From Moraxellaceae bacterium (GTDB lineage Bacteria; Pseudomonadota; Gammaproteobacteria; Pseudomonadales; Moraxellaceae), in contig JAUSND010000027.1 of NCBI GenBank assembly GCA_030646295.1, positions 62,001 to 126,000 of the forward strand: DNA of 64,000 nucleotides, written 5' to 3'. The notes beneath the pieces were generated by a model. That model did no database searches, was not told the origin of the DNA, and saw only the letters and a program-made list of their open reading frames with translations. A program made the translations under genes and the position numbers. Shown piece by piece: positions 1-7,020 of this stretch. Positions within the stretch are counted from its first letter, which is position 1. Every line of letters starts with the position of its first letter.

Positions 1-197
1 CGGGAGGAGTGGTGAGCGTGATGGTGCAGAAAGTGCTGTCACTGACTGATGCCAATTCCTTCGCCATCAACGCGACCATTCACAACAGCAGTGTTACCCG
101 CATGCTCTACCGTGCGGATGAAACCTCGCTGCATTCCTTTAACAGCACGGCGCATCTGGATATCCATAATGACGCTCATCTGCTGACATACCGTTAA
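1..197 (+). CDS. Histidine phosphatase family protein, C-terminal fragment
   Basis: The reading frame is open from the left edge (codons begin at base 3), so only the C-terminal 64 residues or so are present. They start with GGVVSVM, which fits the strand after the second catalytic His (SHGG-V) in phosphoglycerate-mutase-like histidine phosphatases. They also contain the usual late block (IHNSSVT, then FNSTAHL, like the family's N-T-HL ending). The stop TAA lies 16 bases before the next gene, so the two are probably co-transcribed. From memory, pseudomonads often keep a histidine phosphatase beside an SDR, an acyl-CoA dehydrogenase and a phosphotransferase. The catalytic half is outside the window, so the family call is moderate and the substrate is unknown. 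Confidence 0.6.
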   Translation, partial: GGVVSVMVQKVLSLTDANSFAINATIHNSSVTRMLYRADETSLHSFNSTAHLDIHNDAHLLTYR

Positions 198-213
198 ACG
201 TTCCCGGAGAACA

Positions 214-981
214 ATGATGACCACTATTTTTGACCTGACCGGCAAGATTGCGCTGGTGACCGGCGCCAGTCGTGGTATTGGTGCCAGCATTGCCCGCCTG
301 CTTGCCGGGCAGGGTGCCCATGTCATTCTCTCCAGCCGCAAGGCAGATGCCTGTGAAAGCGTGGCCACGGAAATCCGCAACGCCGGTGGCAAGGCCGAAG
401 TGATGGCCTGTCATATTGGCGAGATGGAGCAGATCGAACAGATTTTTTCAGCCATTCGCGAAAAGCATGGCCGCCTGGACATTCTGGTGAACAACGCCGC
501 AACCAATCCACATTTCGGCCCCATTCATGAAACTGATCTCACCGCCTTTCAGAAAACCGTGGATGTGAATATCCGTGGTTATTTCTTCATGTCGGCACGT
601 GCCGTCAAACTGATGGGTGAAACCGGTGGTGGCAGCATTGTGAATGTGGCCTCGGTGAACGGCGTGATTCCCGGTGCTTTCCAGGGCATTTATTCCATCA
701 CCAAGGCAGCCGTGATTTCCATGACCAAGGCCTTTGCCAAGGAAGCCGCCGCATCCAATATTCGCGTGAATGCACTGCTGCCGGGCGCCACCGAGACAAA
801 ATTTGCGTCGGCGCTCACACAGAATCCGGCCATTCTCAATGAACTGCTCAAGCACGTCCCCATGAACCGCGTGGCGCAACCGGATGAAATGGCCGGTGCC
901 GTGCTGTTTCTGGTGTCGCCGGCCGGCAGCTACACTACCGGTGCCTGCCTCAATGTCGATGGCGGCTACCTGCTCGTCTGA
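214..981 (+). CDS. Short-chain dehydrogenase/reductase (SDR), 255 aa
   Basis: This is an NAD(P)-dependent oxidoreductase of the classical SDR family with a complete Rossmann fold. The cofactor-binding TGASRGIG is at residues 16-23 and NNAA at about 93-96. The catalytic set is Ser147, Tyr160 and Lys164 (YSITK). The C-terminal DGGYLLV resembles the DGG ending of FabG-like enzymes. The ATG follows a GGAGAAC ribosome site; a second Met codon is adjacent, so the start could be one codon later. It sits between the histidine phosphatase and a DUF1304 gene, 12 bases from the latter, and probably shares their operon. The substrate cannot be read from sequence; an acyl or alcohol intermediate in lipid catabolism is an inference from the neighbours. 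Confidence 0.9.
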   Translation: MMTTIFDLTGKIALVTGASRGIGASIARLLAGQGAHVILSSRKADACESVATEIRNAGGKAEVMACHIGEMEQIEQIFSAIREKHGRLDILVNNAATNPHFGPIHETDLTAFQKTVDVNIRGYFFMSARAVKLMGETGGGSIVNVASVNGVIPGAFQGIYSITKAAVISMTKAFAKEAAASNIRVNALLPGATETKFASALTQNPAILNELLKHVPMNRVAQPDEMAGAVLFLVSPAGSYTTGACLNVDGGYLLV

Positions 982-993
982 CGGAGAACTGCC

Positions 994-1353
994 ATGCTGG
1001 TTGCTAACATTCTGGTAGTCGTTGTTGCGCTGCTGCATCTCTGGTTCATGGTGCTGGAGATGTTCCTCTGGACAAAGCCCCTGGGCCGCAAGACATTCGG
1101 TCTGACCGAGGCCTTTGCACAGGAAAGCCGTTCACTGGCCGCCAATCAGGGGCTGTACAACGGCTTTCTGGTGGCAGGTTTGCTGTGGGGTGTATTGCTG
1201 GGGGTGCAAGGCTTTCCGCAAAAAGTATTTTTTCTCGGCTGCGTGATCGTGGCCGGTATTTATGGTGCGGCCACGGCCAGCAAGAAAATCCTCTGGGTAC
1301 AGGCCCTGCCGGGCGCAGTTGCGCTGGCGGCGGTCTGGCTGACTCACTCCTGA
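994..1353 (+). CDS. DUF1304 family small membrane protein, 119 aa
   Basis: This small integral membrane protein has about four hydrophobic segments, near residues 3-25, 50-70, 78-95 and 100-116. Conserved polar positions include HLWFMVLEMFLW near the N-terminus, NQGLYNGFL near 52 and a late QALPG. These are the hallmarks I recall for DUF1304, whose role is unknown. The length is normal for the family. An ACGGAGAAC-type ribosome site precedes the ATG, and the gene starts 12 bases after the SDR stop. No function is assigned. Confidence 0.8.
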   Translation: MLVANILVVVVALLHLWFMVLEMFLWTKPLGRKTFGLTEAFAQESRSLAANQGLYNGFLVAGLLWGVLLGVQGFPQKVFFLGCVIVAGIYGAATASKKILWVQALPGAVALAAVWLTHS

Positions 1354-1382
1354 ATAGACGCTGATACAACAAGGATCGCCTG

Positions 1383-2363
1383 ATGAAAGCTGTTCTTTGC
1401 AAGCAACACGGTTTGCCTGAAACGCTGGTTGTTGAAGAAGTGCCTGATCTGGTGCCCGGTCCCAGACAGGTTGTCATCAGTGTCAGCGCCTGTGGTGTGA
1501 ATTTTCCCGATACGCTCATCATCCAGAATCTTTACCAGTTCAAGCCGGCATTGCCATTCTCCCCGGGGGGCGAACTTTCCGGTGTGGTGAAGTTGGTGGG
1601 CGAGGGCGTCAGGCATCTGCAGCCGGGGCAGCCGGTACTGGCTTTTACCGGCTGGGGCGGTTATGCCGAAGAAGTCTGTGCCGATGCCAAAAGCGTGATT
1701 CCGCTGCCACCGGGGCTGGACATGAATGTGGCGGCCGCTTTCATGATGACCTACGGCACCTCGTACCATGCACTCAAGGACCGTGCGCAACTGCAGGCAG
1801 GTGAAACCCTGCTGGTGCTTGGTGCGGCCGGGGGTGTTGGTCTTGCTGCCATCGAGCTTGGCAAGAAAATGGGTGCACGCGTGATTGCTGCCGCCTCAAC
1901 TGCGGACAAGCTTGATGTGTGCAAACAGCATGGAGCGGATGATGTCATCAATTACGAAACCGAGGACCTGCGCGAGCGTGTGAAGGTGCTCACCGATGGC
2001 AAGGGTGCGGACGTGATCTATGATCCGGTCGGGGGCAAGTATGCCGAACCGGCCCTGCGCAGCATTGCCTGGAAGGGCCGCTATCTGGTGGTGGGTTTTG
2101 CTACCGGCGATATTCCGAAGATCCCGCTTAATCTGGCCCTGTTGAAAGGCTGTGCCATCATGGGTGTATTCTGGGGTGATTTTGCCGTGCGTGAACCACA
2201 AACCAACATGGCCAATGGCATGCAGTTGTTCCAGTGGCTGATGACGGGCGAACTCAAGCCGCATATTTCGGCCACTTACCCGCTGGAAAAGGCTGCAGAG
2301 GCCTTGCGCTCACTGATGGAGCGCAAGGTTAGCGGAAAAGTCGTGCTGGTGACGGGGAAATAA
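1383..2363 (+). CDS. NADPH:quinone oxidoreductase family protein, 326 aa
   Basis: This is a zinc-independent medium-chain dehydrogenase/reductase of the quinone oxidoreductase type. The N-terminal GroES-like domain carries GVNFPDTL (about 38-45) and PGGELSG (61-67), the family form of NFxD and PGxExxG. The Rossmann domain has GAAGGVGLA at 147-155 and a late DPVGG block. The structural-zinc cysteines of alcohol dehydrogenases are missing, as expected for this branch. An AAGGATCGCCTG leader precedes the ATG. It lies 29 bases after the DUF1304 gene and probably belongs to the same operon. The physiological substrate (a quinone or enoyl compound) cannot be decided. Confidence 0.9.
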   Translation: MKAVLCKQHGLPETLVVEEVPDLVPGPRQVVISVSACGVNFPDTLIIQNLYQFKPALPFSPGGELSGVVKLVGEGVRHLQPGQPVLAFTGWGGYAEEVCADAKSVIPLPPGLDMNVAAAFMMTYGTSYHALKDRAQLQAGETLLVLGAAGGVGLAAIELGKKMGARVIAAASTADKLDVCKQHGADDVINYETEDLRERVKVLTDGKGADVIYDPVGGKYAEPALRSIAWKGRYLVVGFATGDIPKIPLNLALLKGCAIMGVFWGDFAVREPQTNMANGMQLFQWLMTGELKPHISATYPLEKAAEALRSLMERKVSGKVVLVTGK

Positions 2364-2448
2364 TCGCTGGCATTTTTGCGGCACTCCTGTCGTTTTTATC
2401 CGGCTCTTTCCGTTAGCATTGGTCGTATTGTCTCAATGGAAATGAGCC

Positions 2449-3507
2449 GTGAAACACACCATCATAAAAACAGTCATTGTCCTCGCATTCATGATCGGCC
2501 TTGTCTCGGCCTGGTGGTTTTCCACGCCGTCCCTGAATGCCGTGGCCTGGCAGCCTGGTGCGGCGCCGGCTTTCACGGGCGTGCTGTCACCCAACACCGA
2601 TCTGCAAAATGCCGGATTGCTGGGCAAGGGCCTCGTCCATGGCCCCGAAGACATCGCGTTTGATGCGCAGGGACGCCTGCATGCAGGCTTGCACGACGGA
2701 CGTGTCATTCGTCTGGAGGGTGACAAGGTCATTACCCTTGCCAACACCGGAGGCCGTCCCCTTGGCATGCAGTTTGATGCCAGTGGCAACCTGATTGTTT
2801 GTGATGCCTGGAAGGGGCTGCTGCAACTCTCGCCCGATGGCCAGATCACCACACTGGTCAGCGAAGTGATGGGCGTGCCGCTCACATTTACCGATGATCT
2901 GGATATTGCGGCAGACGGCAAAATCTACTTTACCGATGCCAGTACCAGATATCGCCAGCCCGATTACATACTGGATCTGCTCGAAGGCCATCCTTATGGC
3001 CGCCTCTATGTGTACGACCCGGCCACCAGAACAGCACGGCTGGTGCTTGATGGCCTCTACTTCGCCAACGGCGTTGCGCTGTCGAAAAACCAGGATGCCG
3101 TGTTTGTCGCCGAAACCTACCGCTATCGCATCCGCAAGGTGTGGATCAGCGGTGAGCGGGCAGGGCAGAACGAGATCATTGCCGACAACCTGCCGGGCCT
3201 GCCCGACAACATCAACAGCGACCGCAACGGCACCATCTGGCTGGCCATGCCGTCGCCCCGCAAGGCCATTGCCGATGTTTCCGCCCGGCATCCGTGGATA
3301 CGTGAACTCATGGTGCGATTGCCGCGCGCCTTCTGGCCCAAACCCGATCGTTACGGGCTGGCCGTGGCCATCGACGAAAACGGAAATGTCCTCAAAAGCC
3401 TGCACGACCCCACTGGCGATCACCTGCGCATGATCACGTCGGTCATGCCGTATCAGGGCCGGCTCTATTTCGGCTCGCTGGAAAACGACCGTATCGGCCG
3501 GCTTTAG
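2449..3507 (+). CDS. SMP-30/strictosidine synthase-like beta-propeller protein, 352 aa
   Basis: It starts at a GTG and opens with a hydrophobic signal or anchor segment (about residues 5-23), so the protein is probably periplasmic or tethered to the inner membrane. The remainder is a six-bladed beta-propeller of the SMP-30/gluconolactonase/strictosidine-synthase type. Recognisable blocks are GPEDIAFDAQG near 65, DDLDIAADGKIYFTDAS near 150, and GLYFANGVALS plus LPGLPDNINSD in the second half; these supply the usual metal-binding Glu, Asn and Asp. It is closest in form to the bacterial and animal APMAP-like arylesterases or lactonases. The substrate is unknown. It follows the quinone oxidoreductase by 85 bases and precedes a fatty acyl-CoA ligase. 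Confidence 0.8.
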   Translation: MKHTIIKTVIVLAFMIGLVSAWWFSTPSLNAVAWQPGAAPAFTGVLSPNTDLQNAGLLGKGLVHGPEDIAFDAQGRLHAGLHDGRVIRLEGDKVITLANTGGRPLGMQFDASGNLIVCDAWKGLLQLSPDGQITTLVSEVMGVPLTFTDDLDIAADGKIYFTDASTRYRQPDYILDLLEGHPYGRLYVYDPATRTARLVLDGLYFANGVALSKNQDAVFVAETYRYRIRKVWISGERAGQNEIIADNLPGLPDNINSDRNGTIWLAMPSPRKAIADVSARHPWIRELMVRLPRAFWPKPDRYGLAVAIDENGNVLKSLHDPTGDHLRMITSVMPYQGRLYFGSLENDRIGRL

Positions 3508-3627
3508 CTCACGGGCCGGTATATGGCTGACGGCAGTGAACTCTCCGGTACTTCATTCCGGTCTCAAAATACGCTAGGGTGACCCCTCAGTCTGCACAAT
3601 GAAAATAATGAATTGAAGGATATCGAG

Positions 3628-5313
3628 ATGAGTTCGTCTGCCTCCCATCCCACCCTTGTTCATGCCTTCCTGCACTGGGCTCAAACCACGCCCGACAAGG
3701 TCTACATGACCCAGCCCAGCAACGGGCAGGTTGAAGAATTTACCTGGGCCCAGTGTGCCGATCAGGTTCGCCGCGTGGCCACCTATCTGGACAGCCTGGG
3801 CTTGCCCAAGGGCTCGTCCATCGGGCTGCTCGGCCGCAACAGTGCTCACTGGATACTGGCCGACCTGGCCATCTGGTTGTCCGGCCATGTCACTGTGCCG
3901 CTGTACCCCACGCTCAATGGCGAGACCGCCGAATACATTCTGGAGCATTCGGAGTGCCGCCTGCTCATCATCGGCAAGATGGATGGCAAGGCGGATGGCT
4001 GGCGTGATATTGCCCCCGTCATTCCGGCAGACATGCCCCTGATAGGGCTGCCGATGTGCCCGCGCAAGGACATCATGCAGTGGGACGACATTGTTGCCCG
4101 TGTCGAGCCGCGCAATGATCTGCCGCTGCCCAATCCGGATTCGCTCGCCACCATCGTTTATACCTCTGGCAGTACCGGTCAGCCCAAGGGCGTGATGCAC
4201 AGCTTTGGCACGATGGTGTCGGTGGCCGGCAGCCTGCGTGACACCTATCACGTGACCAACGAAGAACGCATGTTGTCCTATTTGCCACTGGCGCATGTGG
4301 CCGAGCGTGCCGTGCTGGAAACCTCGTCACTGTATTTCGGTTTCAGCGTGTTTTTCTCCGAAGGTCTGGAGACGTTCCAGAAAGACCTGCAGCGGGCCCA
4401 GCCCACCATTTTCTTCTCGGTGCCGCGCTTGTGGACCAAGTTCTACCTGGGTGTGAATGAAAAACTGCCGCTTGAGAAGCAGAAGAAGCTTTTCCGCATT
4501 CCCATTCTCTCCGGCATCATCAAGCGCAAGATCGTCAAACAGCTTGGTCTCGACAAATGTCGTCTGGCCATCACGGCTTCGGCCCCGCTGCCGCCCAACA
4601 TCATCCAGTGGTACCGCGATCTCGGTCTGGATCTGCTGGATGTGTATGGCATGACCGAGAACTTTGGCTATTCACACGGTTCGCGCCCTGGTGAAGTGCG
4701 TGTGGGTTATGTCGGGCACTGTAATCCCGGTGTCATTTGCCGTATTGCGGCAAATGGAGAGGTGGAAGTAAAGAGTCCGGGCCAGATGATGGGCTACTAC
4801 AAGAACCCGGAAAAAACGGCCGAAGACATGACCGAAGACGGCTACCTGAAAACCGGTGACCGTGGCGAGGTTGACGAGCAGGGACGTCTCAAGATCACGG
4901 GCCGCGTGAAAGAGCTGTTCAAGACCTCAAAGGGTAAGTACGTGGCGCCGGTGCCCATCGAGCAGAAGCTCAACCGTCATCCCAAGGTGGAAGTGATCTG
5001 CGTGACCGGTCCCAGCCAGCCGCAGCCGTTTGCATTGCTCATGCTCTCGCTCGATGCAATGGCCGAGCTGGAGGATGCACGCCTTGATCGCGAGCAGCTC
5101 ACCAGCGACTTCAATGATCTGCTGAAGGAAGTGAATGCCAGCCTGGAAGATCACGAACGTCTGGATTATGTCGTGGTGGTGAAGGACCAGTGGACCATGG
5201 AAAACGGGTTCCTCACGCCAACCATGAAGATCAAGCGCAACATCATTGAAGACCGCTACCTGCCCAATGCCGATCACTGGGTCAAGCAGCGTCAGACCGT
5301 GATCTGGGAATAA
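3628..5313 (+). CDS. Long-chain fatty acid--CoA ligase (AMP-forming), 561 aa
   Basis: This enzyme activates fatty acids with ATP and CoA through an acyl-adenylate. The AMP-binding domain shows the P-loop YTSGSTGQPKG at about 178-188, DVYGMTE at about 338-344 and TGDRGEVDEQG, then the C-terminal hinge GRVKELFKTSKGKYVAP. It lacks a signal peptide and should be cytosolic or peripheral to the membrane. I chose ATG 3628 because GAAGGA lies 8 bases upstream; an in-frame TTG at 3613 would add five residues. The long-chain type is inferred from the overall form (ACSL/FAA1-like, with LPLAHVAER). It probably feeds beta-oxidation; the adjacent oxidoreductases are compatible but do not prove a pathway. 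Confidence 0.9.
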   Translation: MSSSASHPTLVHAFLHWAQTTPDKVYMTQPSNGQVEEFTWAQCADQVRRVATYLDSLGLPKGSSIGLLGRNSAHWILADLAIWLSGHVTVPLYPTLNGETAEYILEHSECRLLIIGKMDGKADGWRDIAPVIPADMPLIGLPMCPRKDIMQWDDIVARVEPRNDLPLPNPDSLATIVYTSGSTGQPKGVMHSFGTMVSVAGSLRDTYHVTNEERMLSYLPLAHVAERAVLETSSLYFGFSVFFSEGLETFQKDLQRAQPTIFFSVPRLWTKFYLGVNEKLPLEKQKKLFRIPILSGIIKRKIVKQLGLDKCRLAITASAPLPPNIIQWYRDLGLDLLDVYGMTENFGYSHGSRPGEVRVGYVGHCNPGVICRIAANGEVEVKSPGQMMGYYKNPEKTAEDMTEDGYLKTGDRGEVDEQGRLKITGRVKELFKTSKGKYVAPVPIEQKLNRHPKVEVICVTGPSQPQPFALLMLSLDAMAELEDARLDREQLTSDFNDLLKEVNASLEDHERLDYVVVVKDQWTMENGFLTPTMKIKRNIIEDRYLPNADHWVKQRQTVIWE

Positions 5314-5322
5314 CCTGCACCA

Positions 5323-6126
5323 TCAGGCCAGCGCCTGCAAGGCCGCCAGCGCGCCCATGGGCAGACTGACTGCCTGTGGGCCGTTGACCGCTGGCTCGCG
5401 CGGATTGATGCGAATCAGCGGTGCGTGCAGTGTCTCCCCGAAATGTCGCACGCCAGGAATGGCCGTGCCGGCACCCAGTTCAATCACTACGGGTTGCAGC
5501 GCCGGCCATTGCCGGTATCTGGCCAGTTGCAAATCACGCCGATGCGGCAGCCACTCCCAGTCATCAAACATCAGGATGTTCGGCCGCGCCATGCCACCAC
5601 AGTCAGGGCAGGCGGGGAGTGACGCCAGCCATTCACAGGCCTGGGCATCTATGTACGTGCGCAGGCCGGCAGCAGGCCGGATGTGGTCATTGCAGGGCGC
5701 CAGACACTGCAGGTGATGAATACTGCCATGGCACTCAATCACACGACTCTCCGAAAACCCCGCTTTCTGGAAGTGACCGTCGACATTACTGGTGTACACA
5801 AATGCACCGTGCAGTTTTTTATCCGCCCATTTTTTCAGCAAGCCAAAGCCGGCATGCGGTGCCGTGTCGCGATAAAGTTGCAGGCGATGCCCGTAAAATC
5901 CCCAGGCCAGTCGTGGCCTGACGTTAAAGGATTCGGGGTTGGCAATGTCATTGAAGCGCAGCTTGCGCTTGCCAAGGGCAGGGTAACTGCCCCAGAAACC
6001 CGCGGGACCACGAAAGTCCGGAAGACCGGAGTCCACCCCCATGCCAGCCCCTGCCGTGATGATGAGGCTGTCCGCAGCCGCAATCCATGCGGCCGCTGTT
6101 GTCAGGCTGTCGTGATGATCAGACAT
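5323..6126 (-). CDS. Sir2-family NAD-dependent protein deacylase (sirtuin), 267 aa
   Basis: Sirtuins remove acyl groups from lysines using NAD+. The NAD-binding loop reads GAGMGVDSGLPDFRG at residues 26-40, close to the usual GAG-S-SG-PDFRG. TSNVDGH is at 112-118 and the catalytic His is His133 in ECHGS. Cys141, Cys145, Cys173 and Cys176 could form the zinc site, with unusual C-x4-C spacing in the first pair. ATG 6126 is chosen because AAGGATG lies just upstream; an in-frame ATG at 6156 would add ten residues without a better site. It converges on the acyl-CoA ligase, with 9 bases between the stops. The divergent loop and short zinc module suggest one of the less studied bacterial sirtuin groups rather than CobB itself. 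Confidence 0.85.
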   Translation of the reverse strand: MSDHHDSLTTAAAWIAAADSLIITAGAGMGVDSGLPDFRGPAGFWGSYPALGKRKLRFNDIANPESFNVRPRLAWGFYGHRLQLYRDTAPHAGFGLLKKWADKKLHGAFVYTSNVDGHFQKAGFSESRVIECHGSIHHLQCLAPCNDHIRPAAGLRTYIDAQACEWLASLPACPDCGGMARPNILMFDDWEWLPHRRDLQLARYRQWPALQPVVIELGAGTAIPGVRHFGETLHAPLIRINPREPAVNGPQAVSLPMGALAALQALA

Positions 6127-7020
6127 GATCAGGCATCCTTCACGTGGATCAGGCAAGACAAGGTACCGGACACCGGCAGGACCCTCGAGGAGAGGCAGAT
6201 CCCTGCCGGGCCGGCAAATGGAGTATGCATTTTGTTTGCGACAAGAGGTGTCGGCTATCCGGTGTTGTCAGATGCCGCTCAACATCCGGGGCGGTAACTG
6301 TCAGCACCGGATGAGCCGGGAAAGAATTTCCTGATTATCCGGGGCACGTTCAAAGAGGCGAGTCTTGCCAGCAACATCCTGATGCGTCTGTACTGCATGA
6401 TCCCGCGCAGTGGACATGTTGGCATTATCTACTCCCCCAGTGCCCCATCCTTTTGGAGGGGGGTGCACTTTCCGGCAAATTTACTACGCTCTTTAAACCA
6501 CCACTAAAACGACCGGTCTGTATGAAATGTGAGCGGATACGGTGCTGCCATGGACAGGGTAGCAGGGGGTTCTGCCAGCCATGGTTCCGCCATTTGCAAA
6601 TGTCCGGACAGATGCATATTCATTCATTTGTGTGAACGGACAGTCATTTTTCTGGTGCAATGTTGACGGACTGCCGCATGAAAACTGCAGGCATCTGCAT
6701 GTTTGCGAAAAACGTGAGCAGCAGTACGCATTTTTCACATTAATCGATGCAACACCCGCCAGAAGAGCGGGATGGGTGTGCTACAGATTGAGTACTCTTT
6801 ATGCAGTCCTGATCGGTTACTTAATTTTTTTCATACATATTGAAATATGGGTGGGTAGTGCTGGTAGTCTCTGTTCTCGCAGAAATTATTGTGCAGCGTG
6901 ATGAGGCGGCAGCTGTTTTGTCAGAAATGACCTGCGCTTGATGTGGGTATGAGCGCAAGGCATCAAGCTGACTTCACGCAGGGGGGCGATGCTGTATCCC
7001 GTGCACGATGCAGTGGCGCC
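6127..7020. other. Intergenic region of about 0.9 kb with no supportable gene
   Basis: Several frames are open for 60-106 codons here (for example 6581-6901 plus). None has a ribosome site, a family resemblance or biased codon use, and they overlap each other in different frames. The right half (about 6720-6890) is more AT-rich than its surroundings and could carry the promoter of the downstream GGDEF-EAL gene. A run of C near 6433-6438 can pair with a run of G near 6457-6463. No tRNA, repeat array or clear terminator was seen. Confidence 0.5.

Noticed and set aside
6432-6464. C-run/G-run foldback as a terminator
   Set aside because: Only five or six pairs, a loop of nearly 20 bases and no T-run.
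6581-6901. Possible 106-codon gene with a hydrophobic segment before the GGDEF-EAL gene
   Set aside because: No ribosome site, no resemblance, and other frames are equally open here.
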